From assembly GCA_002381565.1 (NCBI GenBank), contig DFWZ01000001.1:22418-46801 (forward strand): DNA of 24,384 nucleotides, in the 5' to 3' direction. Below, piece after piece: positions 10,616-19,058 of the stretch. The notes beneath the pieces are model-generated. The model was not told the DNA's origin and made no database searches. It saw only the letters and a program-made list of their open reading frames with translations. The position numbers and the translations under genes were made by a program. Each line of letters begins with the position of its first letter. The first letter of the stretch is position 1. The stretch is from Gallionella sp. UBA4121 (GTDB lineage Bacteria; Pseudomonadota; Gammaproteobacteria; Burkholderiales; Gallionellaceae).

Positions 10616-10924
10616 TTAAATTTCCTCCATGCCGCATCGTAGTGGATGCCCTTGTTGTTGTGCAAACTCACTTACCTGGGAAACCTTGGTTTCGGCTACG
10701 TCGCGTGTATATACGCCGCAAACCGCCGATCCTTCATTGTGTATTTTGAGCATGAGTTGCTGTGCGCGTTCACTATTGATAGAAAAAAAACGCTGCAATA
10801 CCTCAATGACAAATTCCATCGTGGTGTAATCGTCGTTGAACAAAAGCACCTTGTACATGCCGGGCAGCTTTGTTTTTGCGCGATCTGGAGCGAGTGCCGT
10901 GTTGCTGTCTTGTTCTTTGGACAT
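10616..10924 (-). CDS. clpS: ClpA adaptor protein ClpS
   Basis: Recognises N-degron substrates and delivers them to ClpA. The 102 residues have a disordered N-terminus (MSKEQDSNTALAPDRAKTK) and the core MYKVLLFNDDYTTMEFVIEV, whose NDD/T residues form the N-degron pocket, followed by LMLKIHNEGSAVCGVYTRDVAETK with the pocket histidine. The loop IHNEGSAV differs slightly from the usual HxxGKGV. No clear Shine-Dalgarno precedes the ATG. It is the first gene of a clpS-clpA operon and is divergent from the cold-shock gene at 11162. Confidence 0.97.
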   Translation of the reverse strand: MSKEQDSNTALAPDRAKTKLPGMYKVLLFNDDYTTMEFVIEVLQRFFSINSERAQQLMLKIHNEGSAVCGVYTRDVAETKVSQVSEFAQQQGHPLRCGMEEI

Positions 10925-11018
10925 ATATTCTATCTACATTCTGACATTAATTTAGCAGACAAGCTTAACGATTAGCGATACTTTTTCAAGTCTGTTCTGA
11001 TAATTGAAAATTATCTGT

Positions 11019-11048
11019 TTGACAAATGCGGTAAAACAAGAGTTAAAT
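11019..11048 (+). promoter_or_regulatory. Candidate promoter of the cold-shock gene
   Basis: A perfect TTGACA (11019-11024) and TTAAAT (11043-11048, four of six) with an 18-base spacer. The predicted transcript would have a leader of about 105 bases before the ATG at 11162. Long leaders of this kind are typical of cspA-type genes, where they act in temperature-dependent mRNA folding. Read by eye. Confidence 0.5.
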
Positions 11049-11161
11049 ACAGCTTGGTGTTTGATTCAAAGTATCTGCAGTACTGGTTTTGCCGTGTGCG
11101 GTCTTTAGATTCAAACAGTTTCGCGGGGGGCCCCGTTCTTTTATTGTAAGGAAGTTATCAC

Positions 11162-11365
11162 ATGGCAACTGGTACAGTTAAATGGTTTAACGATGCAAAA
11201 GGTTTTGGTTTTATCACGCCAGATGATGGCAGCGAAGACCTGTTTGCACACTTCTCCGCGATTAACATGAGCGGGTTCAAATCCCTCAAAGAAGGCCAGA
11301 AGGTCACCTTTGAAGTTGTACAGGGACCTAAAGGCAAGCAAGCTTCCAACATTCAGGCGCCTTAA
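11162..11365 (+). CDS. Cold-shock domain protein (CspA family)
   Basis: Single-stranded nucleic-acid-binding OB-fold protein acting as RNA chaperone or antiterminator. The 67 residues are the standard family length. RNP1 is KGFGFI at 13-18 and RNP2 is LFAHFS at 27-32, slightly different from the common VFVHFS. The start has AAGGAAG about seven bases upstream. Monocistronic: its own promoter and long leader upstream, a strong intrinsic terminator 21 bases after the stop. Whether it is cold-inducible cannot be read from the protein; the leader suggests it. Confidence 0.96.
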   Translation: MATGTVKWFNDAKGFGFITPDDGSEDLFAHFSAINMSGFKSLKEGQKVTFEVVQGPKGKQASNIQAP

Positions 11366-11386
11366 TCGGCATCAGTTTGTTGATAA

Positions 11387-11416
11387 GGCTCGGTGCGAAA
11401 GCGCCGGGCCTTTTTT
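11387..11416 (+). terminator. Intrinsic terminator of the cold-shock gene
   Basis: GGCTCGGTGC (11387-11396) pairs with GCGCCGGGCC (11401-11410) through two G-U pairs, closed by a stable GAAA tetraloop, and is followed by six T residues (11411-11416). A textbook Rho-independent terminator. Confidence 0.93.
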
Positions 11417-11482
11417 ACATCTGTTGATCCTGATTGGGGCGCACCATGCAGGCTCGATTGGCGCGCACAACTCAGGCACCCT

Positions 11483-13708
11483 TTAAGCAATGGAGGCCAG
11501 CGCCGCATTCAATGTGCTGCTTGGCCGCATGGCGCATGATGTCTTCGCAAAATCCGGGTGATAATACCCGCCCATATCCACGGGCTTACCCTGCGCTGCA
11601 ATCAATTCGGCATTGATCTTTGCTTCGTTGTCCTTCAGCGTCTTTGCAAGGGTTGTGAACCGCGCCTGAATATCCAGATCACGGGTTTGAGCTGCCAATG
11701 CCTCCGCCCAATAAAGGGCGAGGTAGAAATGGCTGCCCCGGTTATCAATCTCACCCACACGGCGGGCGGGCGACTTGTTGTTTTCCAGAATTCTGCCGTT
11801 GGCCTGATCAAGCGTCTCGGCCAGCACATGCGCGCGTGCGTTGTTATATTTCTGGCCAAGATGTTCCAGGGACGCACCTAAAGCCAGAAACTCTCCGAGT
11901 GAATCCCAGCGCAAATATCCTTCCTGCTGGAACTGCTGGACATGCTTTGGCGCCGAGCCGCCAGCCCCCGTTTCGAACAGGCCGCCGCCACTCATCAGCG
12001 GCACGATGGACAACATTTTTGCGCTGGTGCCCAGTTCAAGAATCGGGAACAGGTCGGTGAGATAGTCGCGCAGCACGTTGCCGGTGACAGAGATGGTGTC
12101 CCGTCCCGCGCGGATGCGATCGATCGAGAGTTGCATCGCCTCTTCGGGCGTCATGATCCGAATGTCCATGCCGTTGGTATCGTGATCCTTGAGGTAGCGC
12201 GCAACTTTTCGAATGATCTGTTCATCGTGTGCTCTGGTTTTGTCCAGCCAGAAAACAGCGGGGGTCTTGGTTGCGCGCACGCGGGCGATGGCCAGCTTCA
12301 CCCAGTCCTGAACAGGCGCATCTTTTACCTGACACATGCGGAAGATGTCGCCCGCCTCAACCTTCTGCTCCAGCAGCGTTTTTCCGGCAGCATCCACAAC
12401 ACGGACTGCGCCGTTGTCATTCATTTGAAAGGTCTTGTCGTGAGAGCCATATTCCTCGGCCTGCTGTGCCATCAGGCCGACATTCGGCACGCTGCCCATG
12501 GTCTTTGGATCGAATGCGCCATGTTGCTTGCAATCCTCTATGACAACCTGATAAATGCGGGCGTAGCAGCGGTCCGGGATCATCGCTTTGGTATCGTGCA
12601 ACTTGCCGTCAACCCCCCACATTTTTCCCGAATCGCGAATCATGGCGGGCATGGAAGCATCGACGATAACATCGCTCGGCACATGCAGGTTGGTGATGCC
12701 TTTGTCTGAATTGACCATCGCCAGTTCAGGGCGGGTCTTGTAAGTATTGTTAATGTCAGTTTCAATCTCGGCGCGCGTAGCGTCAGGCAGCTTCGCTATT
12801 TTTGCATAGAGATCCCCCAGGCCGTTATTGACGTTGACACCCAATTCGCTTAACACCTTTGCGTGCTTCTCGAAAACATCCTTGAAGTAAACGGTAACGG
12901 CATCGCCGAACATGATCGGATCGGAAATCTTCATCATGGTGGCCTTCAGATGCAATGACAACAGCACGCCCTGTTTTTTTGCGGCTATCATCTGTTCCTC
13001 ATAGAACGCGCGCAGCGCGCGGCGGCTGATGACAGCGGCGTCGATGATTTCACCCTCCAATAAGGCTACTTTTTCTTTCAGCACCGTCGTCGTGCCATCA
13101 TCACCTGCAAACTCGATACGCACGGTGCAGGCCTCGGAAACAGTGATAGACTTTTCGCTGCCATAGAAATCACCCGCGTTCATATGTGCCACATGGGTCT
13201 TCGAGTCGGCACTCCAGGCACCCATCTTGTGCGGATTTTTTTGTGCAAATCGTTTGACTGAAAGTGCAGCACGGCGGTCTGAGTTGCCTTCCCGCAGCAC
13301 GGGGTTGACGGCACTCCCCAAAACTTTGCTGTAGCGGGTCTTAATTAATTTCTCTGCATCGTTTTTAGGATCTTCAGGATAATCCGGGATGTTGAAACCC
13401 TGCGACTGCAATTCTTTAATCGCCGCTTTCAATTGCGGGGGAGTTGCGCTGATATTCGGCAGCTTGATAATGTTGGCTTCGGGTTGGAGCGCAAGCTTGC
13501 CCAATTCGGCCAGTTCATCAGCGATTTGTTGATTCTTCGTCAGGTTTTCGGGAAAATTCGCCAGGATACGGCCTGCCAGGGAAATATCTCTCGTTTCGAC
13601 GGTAATGCCTGCTGCCTTGGTGAAGGCTTGTACGATGGGCAGTAATGAATAAGTTGCCAGTGCCGGTGCTTCATCGACCATCGTATAAATAATTTTATGA
13701 CTTGTCAT
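11483..13708 (-). CDS. icd: Isocitrate dehydrogenase, NADP-dependent, monomeric type
   Basis: Oxidatively decarboxylates isocitrate to 2-oxoglutarate in the TCA cycle. The length of 741 residues and the start MTSHKIIYTMVDEAPALATY identify the monomeric IDH-II family, unrelated in length to the roughly 420-residue dimeric enzyme. Substrate and metal regions are visible: NSDKGITNLHVPSDVIVDAS, MPAMIRDSGKMWGVDGKL, FWLDKTRAHDEQI and DHDTNGMDIRIMTPEEAM. The ATG is preceded by AAAGAGA. It is transcribed alone toward the cold-shock gene terminator; the 66-base spacer there holds nothing I recognise. The upstream interval carries a nine-base repeat array. Confidence 0.97.
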   Translation of the reverse strand: MTSHKIIYTMVDEAPALATYSLLPIVQAFTKAAGITVETRDISLAGRILANFPENLTKNQQIADELAELGKLALQPEANIIKLPNISATPPQLKAAIKELQSQGFNIPDYPEDPKNDAEKLIKTRYSKVLGSAVNPVLREGNSDRRAALSVKRFAQKNPHKMGAWSADSKTHVAHMNAGDFYGSEKSITVSEACTVRIEFAGDDGTTTVLKEKVALLEGEIIDAAVISRRALRAFYEEQMIAAKKQGVLLSLHLKATMMKISDPIMFGDAVTVYFKDVFEKHAKVLSELGVNVNNGLGDLYAKIAKLPDATRAEIETDINNTYKTRPELAMVNSDKGITNLHVPSDVIVDASMPAMIRDSGKMWGVDGKLHDTKAMIPDRCYARIYQVVIEDCKQHGAFDPKTMGSVPNVGLMAQQAEEYGSHDKTFQMNDNGAVRVVDAAGKTLLEQKVEAGDIFRMCQVKDAPVQDWVKLAIARVRATKTPAVFWLDKTRAHDEQIIRKVARYLKDHDTNGMDIRIMTPEEAMQLSIDRIRAGRDTISVTGNVLRDYLTDLFPILELGTSAKMLSIVPLMSGGGLFETGAGGSAPKHVQQFQQEGYLRWDSLGEFLALGASLEHLGQKYNNARAHVLAETLDQANGRILENNKSPARRVGEIDNRGSHFYLALYWAEALAAQTRDLDIQARFTTLAKTLKDNEAKINAELIAAQGKPVDMGGYYHPDFAKTSCAMRPSSTLNAALASIA

Positions 13709-13761
13709 ATTTTTCTCTTTAGTTAGTTCTCATCCAAAACCTTAAAACGACTTTTTGTTCA

Positions 13762-13806
13762 CGAAAGTAACGAATGTAACGAAATAAACAAAATAATCAA
13801 AATAAA
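13762..13806. repeat. Nine-base direct repeat array upstream of icd
   Basis: Five consecutive nine-base units: CGAAAGTAA, CGAATGTAA, CGAAATAAA, CAAAATAAT and CAAAATAAA, degenerating rightward. It lies 54 bases upstream of the icd start. The motif CACGAAAG at its left edge (13760-13767) is matched in inverted orientation by CTTTCGTG at 13895-13902. It might be an iteron-like protein-binding site or a decayed dispersed repeat. Confidence 0.65.
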
Positions 13807-13887
13807 ACAACAGGTTAATGATTTTTTCGGATCGTCTGTCGTGTGTTGGTATAAAGTTTATTATCTGTTTGAATTTGTTGGTGTTTT

Positions 13888-13905
13888 TTCGTGTCTTTCG
13901 TGGAT
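13888..13905. repeat. Inverted partner of the nine-base array
   Basis: TTCGTGTCT (13888-13896) and TTCGTGGAT (13897-13905) are two nine-base units whose reverse complement carries the same CACGAA core as the array at 13762-13806. The pair lies 73 bases before the rluE-type gene. Together the two blocks form a long imperfect inverted repeat with about 80 bases between them. Confidence 0.5.
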
Positions 13906-13944
13906 AAATGCCTTTTCTAGCAGGCCCTGCAAGGTGATACGCGG

Positions 13945-13950
13945 TAAAAT
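13945..13950 (+). promoter_or_regulatory. Possible -10 box of the pseudouridine synthase gene
   Basis: TAAAAT matches the -10 consensus at five of six positions and lies 27 bases before the ATG at 13978. No convincing -35 hexamer is seen. A weak candidate only. Confidence 0.25.
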
Positions 13951-13977
13951 ATCGGCTTCAAATAATCTGGAATTCAA

Positions 13978-14538
13978 ATGGGTCGCATTTTGCTGTTCAA
14001 TAAACCGTTTGGCGTGATCTGCCAGTTCAGCCGTGATGGCATGCATCCGACGCTGGCAGATTATATTCCTCTTCCCGAATTTTATCCCGCCGGACGACTG
14101 GATACCGACAGTGAAGGTTTGCTTGTCTTGACTGACGACGGCCAGTTGCAACATCGCATCACCGACCCGAAACACAAGTTGCCCAAGACTTACTGGGTGC
14201 AGGTGGAGGGTGTGCCTGACGATGCAGCACTTGAAAAATTACGCGCCGGAATTCAATTGCCTGATCCTTCGGCTAGGCTCAGGACAGGCTTTGTCACGCA
14301 GCCTGCCGGAGTGCGTCTGATGGCTGAACCGGTGAACCTGTGGGCACGCAACCCGCCAGTCCGTGTGCGCAAAGCAATTCCGACCAGCTGGCTGGAATTG
14401 ACCATAAAGGAGGGTAAAAACCGCCAGGTGCGCCGCATGACCGCCGCAGTGGGTTTCCCTACGCTGCGCCTGATACGCTACCGTATCGGTGAATGGACGC
14501 TGGACGGACTTGAACAGGGGGTCTGGCGGCTCGCGTAA
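13978..14538 (+). CDS. rluE: 23S rRNA pseudouridine synthase, RluE type
   Basis: RsuA/RluB/E/F family enzyme, probably converting U2457 of 23S rRNA to pseudouridine. The 186 residues lack an N-terminal S4 domain, as does RluE. The catalytic aspartate is in AGRLDTDSEGLLVLTDDG, about residues 38-55. The C-terminal half is very close to RluE: NPPVRVRKAIPTSWLELTI, EGKNRQVRRMTAAVGFPTLR and LIRYRIGEWTLDGL. Between LRAGIQLPD and VTQPAGVRLMAEP there is an extra PSARLRTGF, encoded by a 27-base repeat-like piece at 14266-14292 with no counterpart in the E. coli protein. The start has GGAATT just upstream. Confidence 0.9.
   Translation: MGRILLFNKPFGVICQFSRDGMHPTLADYIPLPEFYPAGRLDTDSEGLLVLTDDGQLQHRITDPKHKLPKTYWVQVEGVPDDAALEKLRAGIQLPDPSARLRTGFVTQPAGVRLMAEPVNLWARNPPVRVRKAIPTSWLELTIKEGKNRQVRRMTAAVGFPTLRLIRYRIGEWTLDGLEQGVWRLA
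14266..14292. repeat. Dispersed-repeat-like insertion inside rluE
   Basis: The segment reads CCTTCGGCTAGGCTC then AGGACAGGCTTT. It resembles a family of short repeats, TTCGAC..GGCTCAGGACAGGC, that I recall from many environmental bacterial genomes; the minus-strand translation gives the recurring PVLSLAEG. It is exactly nine codons long, keeps the frame open, and falls where E. coli RluE has a short loop. Confidence 0.6.
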
Positions 14539-14613
14539 TAGTGATCCCCGTTGTTGCTGGTGTTGCCGCTGACCGGCTGTTATGCTTCAAATTTTTGCCA
14601 AAAAGGACTGACG

Positions 14614-15282
14614 ATGAAAGCACTGTTGTATATCTGCATGATTTTTTCTACTACATTCGTTTGGGCAGGCGAAATACCTGCGCCGCCTGCATTAGTCGTT
14701 GTCAAGGGTGAGGTGCTCGAAGCCCGAAATGTCGCGAATTACACGTATCTCCACCTCAAGACTGGTGATGGCGAGACCTGGGCTGCGGTCAATAAAACAC
14801 CGGTTACAAAGGGTAGTAATGTCACGATTGAAAAAGCGATGGTGATGCATGACTTCACGAGCCCGTCGCTGAAGAAGACTTTCAAGACGATTTATTTCGG
14901 TAATCTGGCGGGTTTACAGGGTGATGGCATGGCTAAAACCTCCGGTACGACAGAGACCATACATGTACCCAGGGCCATCGGCGAGAATGCCTGCACGGTT
15001 GAGGAAGTCATGACACGTGGTGCCGAGCTGAAGGATAAGTCTGTTCTGGTCAGTGGTAAAGTTGTGAAATACAACACGAATATCATGGGGAAAAACTGGA
15101 TTCATCTGCGCGATGGTTCGGGTTCGGCTGAGAACGGCGACGTTCTTGTGACGACCACAGATCAGGCGAAAGTCGGCGATGTCGTGACGGTGAAGGGTGT
15201 TGTGCGCACCGACCGTGATTTCGGCGCGGGCTATTCCTATAAGGTGCTCATAGAAGAAGCGACGCTGCAAATTGATCGTTAA
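14614..15282 (+). CDS. Exported protein with two OB-like repeats, function unknown
   Basis: The 222-residue protein starts at 14614, where AAAGGA lies six bases upstream, with a signal peptide MKALLYICMIFSTTFVWA probably cut before GEIP. Two related beta-rich halves follow: residues about 29-75 (VKGEVLEARNVANYTYLHLK) and about 140-220 (VSGKVVKYNTNIMGKNWIHL, then VGDVVTVKGVVRTDRDFGAG). Both look like OB-fold domains of the kind annotated as periplasmic nucleotide-binding or NrfJ-like proteins. The frame is open back to a TTG at 14551 that would encode a lipobox-like LPLTGC, but that start has no ribosome-binding site. It follows rluE by 75 bases in the same direction. Ligand unknown. Confidence 0.75.
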   Translation: MKALLYICMIFSTTFVWAGEIPAPPALVVVKGEVLEARNVANYTYLHLKTGDGETWAAVNKTPVTKGSNVTIEKAMVMHDFTSPSLKKTFKTIYFGNLAGLQGDGMAKTSGTTETIHVPRAIGENACTVEEVMTRGAELKDKSVLVSGKVVKYNTNIMGKNWIHLRDGSGSAENGDVLVTTTDQAKVGDVVTVKGVVRTDRDFGAGYSYKVLIEEATLQIDR

Positions 15283-15326
15283 GGATCAGTAATCCCGTTT
15301 GAATATCTGTCTTAAAAGTGTAATAC

Positions 15327-15354
15327 TTGACTATTATAGTGTGACTTGTAATAT
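15327..15354 (+). promoter_or_regulatory. Candidate promoter for the small membrane protein gene
   Basis: TTGACT (15327-15332, five of six) and TAATAT (15349-15354, four of six) with a 16-base spacer. The leader would be about 70 bases and contains GTGAGGAGG (15355-15363) and a perfect CAGGCT-TT-AGCCTG hairpin at 15368-15381. Confidence 0.45.
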
Positions 15355-15430
15355 GTGAGGAGGTTACCAGGCTTTAGCCTGAGTCGATCCCTTGAGTCTT
15401 GGAACGGCACTATTCAAACAGGAGATTTTG

Positions 15431-15607
15431 ATGGACTATTTTATTCTGGCGGCGCTGGTAACGGGTGTACTTGTCCTTATGGCGGGGATACTTCTTACCA
15501 AAGAACCTGGACAAACGCTGCGAAGCGCGATTTTTGAAAGCTCAGCTTGGGGCGTGGCTTTTTTTATTGCCTTTGGCGCTGAAAGCCTGCTCTTTGCGAA
15601 TGCTTGA
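15431..15607 (+). CDS. Small integral membrane protein, 58 residues, unknown
   Basis: The start is set at 15431 because AGGAGA lies right before it (15420-15425); the frame is open 13 codons further up without a better site. The sequence MDYFILAALVTGVLVLMAGI forms one transmembrane helix, followed by a short polar loop (LLTKEPGQTLRSAIFE) and a second hydrophobic segment (WGVAFFIAFGAESLLFA). A positively charged loop between two helices suggests a hairpin with both ends outside the cytoplasm. It has its own promoter-like sequence and a strong hairpin downstream. I do not recognise the family. Confidence 0.65.
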   Translation: MDYFILAALVTGVLVLMAGILLTKEPGQTLRSAIFESSAWGVAFFIAFGAESLLFANA

Positions 15608-15646
15608 TCACGAGTTGTAACGTCGCTGTCAGCATCCTATTCTCGT

Positions 15647-15688
15647 CATCAGGGTGAAGCGTGCCGGATGGTGCGCTTCACCCTGATG
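15647..15688. terminator. Perfect 15-bp hairpin between convergent small genes
   Basis: CATCAGGGTGAAGCG (15647-15661) is the exact reverse complement of CGCTTCACCCTGATG (15674-15688), with a 12-base loop. It ends on the base before the stop codon of the minus-strand gene at 15689. No U-tract follows on either strand, so a bidirectional terminator or transcript-end stabiliser is inferred from position and strength. Confidence 0.65.
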
Positions 15689-15847
15689 CTATTCCGGCGA
15701 TGATGTCACATCGGCAGGTGGCGGGGGCTGATCTTCCTGAGGCTGCTCGCCCTTGGGGGCGGATTTTTTCAGCAGCTTCTCAGCTTGCTTCTTTTGTTTA
15801 GCGAGTTCTTTCTGTCGTTTTTCAAAGGTGTAGTTTGTCTTGGCCAT
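15689..15847 (-). CDS. Small lysine-rich hypothetical protein
   Basis: A 52-residue protein beginning MAKTNYTFEKRQKELAKQKK, a start typical of a short conserved protein seen in many betaproteobacteria. The first 30 residues are a highly charged, probably helical Lys/Glu/Gln segment; the rest (PKGEQPQEDQPPPPADVTSS) is proline-rich and disordered. The frame is open 15 codons further up, but the MAKTNY start fits the family. No strong ribosome-binding site is seen. Function unknown; nucleic-acid contact is possible from charge alone. Confidence 0.65.
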   Translation of the reverse strand: MAKTNYTFEKRQKELAKQKKQAEKLLKKSAPKGEQPQEDQPPPPADVTSSPE

Positions 15848-15936
15848 GGGGTTCGGGTCCGTTGCTGCACTGAAAAGTATTTCGCAGAGCAATCATTAAA
15901 ATTATAAACAATATCAATACGATACTCGATCATTTG

Positions 15937-15982
15937 CTAGCAACTAGCAACTAGCAACTAGCAACTAGCAACTAGCAACTAG

Positions 15983-15985
<3 letters not shown>
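15937..15985. repeat. CTAGCAA heptad array at the end of rhlE
   Basis: Six perfect CTAGCAA units (15937-15978) and a seventh variant CTAGCTA (15979-15985). The rhlE stop codon (TAG on the minus strand, 15983-15985) lies in the last unit. Because seven is not a multiple of three, the array puts TAG in all three minus-strand frames. Too short and without spacers to be CRISPR. Confidence 0.9.
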
Positions 15986-17473
<1,488 letters not shown>

Positions 17474-17604
17474 AGCATGGCTCCTGCGACGGCCTGCCGA
17501 TCGAGTAGAGCGGCACCAATCTGGGCAGACGAAAATATGTGATCGAAGAGATCGGGAGTGACACAGAGTCCGCTGCGCTGATTGGTTTTACGCAGGGCAC
17601 GCGC

Positions 17605-17610
17605 ATTATA
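17605..17610 (-). promoter_or_regulatory. Possible -10 box for rhlE
   Basis: TATAAT on the minus strand, about 130 bases before the TTG start of rhlE, inside the 218-base gap separating it from the methyltransferase gene. No good -35 is seen at the right spacing. It would give a leader of about 125 bases. A candidate only. Confidence 0.3.
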
Positions 17611-17691
17611 CATGTCTTGCATATTTCGCGGGAAGAAAGTGGGGCATAAACAGGACTCGCTATGCCAGAGGCGTTTGCCCCGGAAGACACT

Positions 17692-18561
17692 TTAACTGAT
17701 CAGTTTTACGCTGGGTGTCAGCGCCGCGATCGGGTCTCCCATCGTGTAGGAAAAAGCAACCGAAACCCGGTCGCCTGCCAGTACGCTCAGTGGTTCGGCC
17801 AGCGGCAGGATCAGGTATTGACTGAACCAGTCGATGCTGCGTTGTTCCGCCTCAATGATGGCCAGCACATTCTTGGTGATGAAGCGCAGCGCGTTGAGTT
17901 GACCATCGCAGGCCAGGATGATTTCGCCCTGCCATGTGCAGTCATCGGGCAACGCTTCATCATAACAGGCCGTCTGGAAGAGCACAGGTTGCGCCAGTTC
18001 TCTGGTGCGCGGTTGCGGTGCGGATGGATCCTGCAGCGAGGGGACGGGCGCGTGGTAGCCGCCAAAATCGAATGACTGGCACACCGGCTGCACGGCCTGT
18101 ATGAAGGCCTCGGGCACGAAGCGCGGCAGCGGCGCGCCAAACTTTTCCAGATAACGCCGCTTGAAGCTGGCCAATACCGGTACCTGTTTTTCGCGCAGCA
18201 TACCTACATGCAACATTTCGCAGATCACGACATCGACAGGCTCGGGCGGCAGATAGTCGAAGGCGTCGGCCTGAGTCACTTCGACCCGTTCGGTTCCGGG
18301 ATTCATGGCGAGCAGGCGGCGTGCGGCCTCTGCCAGTTCCGGGTTGCGTTCCACACACCATACTTTGGCTGCCCGTTGCGCTGAAAAAAATGACAGTACA
18401 CCGGTGCCGCCGCCCAGCTCCAGTACGCGCGAGCCGAATGGCACGGCAAAATCAATCGCATCGCGAAATGCATTCATGCGTGCAGGGTCGACCAGCATGT
18501 TGTGGTGGTAAATAAAGGGGATGAACTGGCCCAGTTCCAAATGTTCATGCGAGGCGATCAC
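17692..18561 (-). CDS. SAM-dependent methyltransferase resembling protein arginine methyltransferases
   Basis: A 289-residue class I methyltransferase. The N-terminal helix region (FIPFIYHHNMLVDPARMNAF) resembles the start of PRMT cores. Motif I is VLELGGGTG at 46-54, and an acidic ribose-binding residue E71 sits in VWCVERNPE. The stretch ICEMLHVGMLRE places E115 and E124 nine residues apart, the spacing of the PRMT double-E loop. The C-terminal half (130-289) is beta-rich, like a PRMT barrel, but a THW loop is not obvious. The start is GTG at 18561 without a strong ribosome-binding site. The substrate is unknown; rhlE lies directly downstream in the same direction. Confidence 0.75.
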   Translation of the reverse strand: MIASHEHLELGQFIPFIYHHNMLVDPARMNAFRDAIDFAVPFGSRVLELGGGTGVLSFFSAQRAAKVWCVERNPELAEAARRLLAMNPGTERVEVTQADAFDYLPPEPVDVVICEMLHVGMLREKQVPVLASFKRRYLEKFGAPLPRFVPEAFIQAVQPVCQSFDFGGYHAPVPSLQDPSAPQPRTRELAQPVLFQTACYDEALPDDCTWQGEIILACDGQLNALRFITKNVLAIIEAEQRSIDWFSQYLILPLAEPLSVLAGDRVSVAFSYTMGDPIAALTPSVKLIS

Positions 18562-18644
18562 GTTTTTTTATCTGTTTTCCGGACGGGCTTTGTAATGACC
18601 ATGATAATCGATGGTTTTATTGCGCCTGGTAAAATTTGACTGGC

Positions 18645-18675
18645 CTTGAAAATTATCTCGATCTGGCCCCCTATT
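18645..18675 (+). promoter_or_regulatory. Weak heat-shock-type promoter candidate upstream of fmdB
   Basis: CTTGAAA (18645-18651) followed 16 bases later by CCCCTATT (18668-18675) resembles the sigma-32 consensus CTTGAAA-N11-16-CCCCATNT. It lies about 140 bases before the fmdB ATG; a separate TATAAT occurs closer. Low confidence; read by eye. Confidence 0.22.
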
Positions 18676-18773
18676 CATCTTATCGGCAAGTTTTACGGAT
18701 TCTGAAGGGGGCTTGCTGTTGATTATGAGCAGAAAACCGTCGCAGCGGGCTGCGCTGTAGCGGTACGCTCAGG

Positions 18774-18779
18774 TATAAT
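18774..18779 (+). promoter_or_regulatory. Probable -10 box for the fmdB-aspS operon
   Basis: A perfect TATAAT lies 33 bases before the fmdB ATG and is followed by AGGA at 18802-18805 as ribosome-binding site. The -35 region at 16-18 bases spacing shows no good match, so activation or a weak -35 is implied. The rest of the 251-base gap to the methyltransferase gene holds nothing coding that I recognise. Confidence 0.42.
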
Positions 18780-18812
18780 GCCTAATTTTCAAATCATTCG
18801 ATAGGAAAAACC

Positions 18813-19055
18813 ATGCCGATTTATGCTTATGCATGTTCCAGTTGCGGTTTGCAGCAGGACGTGATGCAAAAAATGAGCGACGAGCCGCTCCATACCTGCC
18901 CGGAATGCGGCCAGGAGACATTCTCCAAGCAATTGACCGCCGCCGGTTTTCAGTTGAAAGGCAACGGCTATTACGCAACCGATTTCAAGAGCAAGCCCAA
19001 GCCTGAGTGCGCACCGTGCGGCAGTGCCGGTTCCTGCCCGGTGGCCGGCAGCTGA
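18813..19055 (+). CDS. FmdB-family zinc ribbon protein
   Basis: An 80-residue protein opening MPIYAYACSSCG, the hallmark of the FmdB/putative regulatory protein family. Cysteine pairs C8/C11 and C29/C32 (CPECG) form a single zinc ribbon; a Cys/Gly-rich tail (ECAPCGSAGSCPVAGS) adds three more cysteines. The molecular role is not established; FmdB was named as a formamidase regulator. It is the first gene of a run with DUF502 and aspS, only three bases separating it from the DUF502 start. This triplet order recurs in betaproteobacteria. Confidence 0.93.
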   Translation: MPIYAYACSSCGLQQDVMQKMSDEPLHTCPECGQETFSKQLTAAGFQLKGNGYYATDFKSKPKPECAPCGSAGSCPVAGS

Positions 19056-19058
19056 TCA

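Noticed and set aside
10615..10671. A 19-codon longer ClpA N-terminus
   Set aside because: The extension overlaps the clpS end, and the ATG at 10614 has GGAGG at the right distance and matches family N-termini.
11942..12709. A 255-codon plus-strand frame opposite icd
   Set aside because: Shadow of the monomeric isocitrate dehydrogenase; no recognisable protein features.
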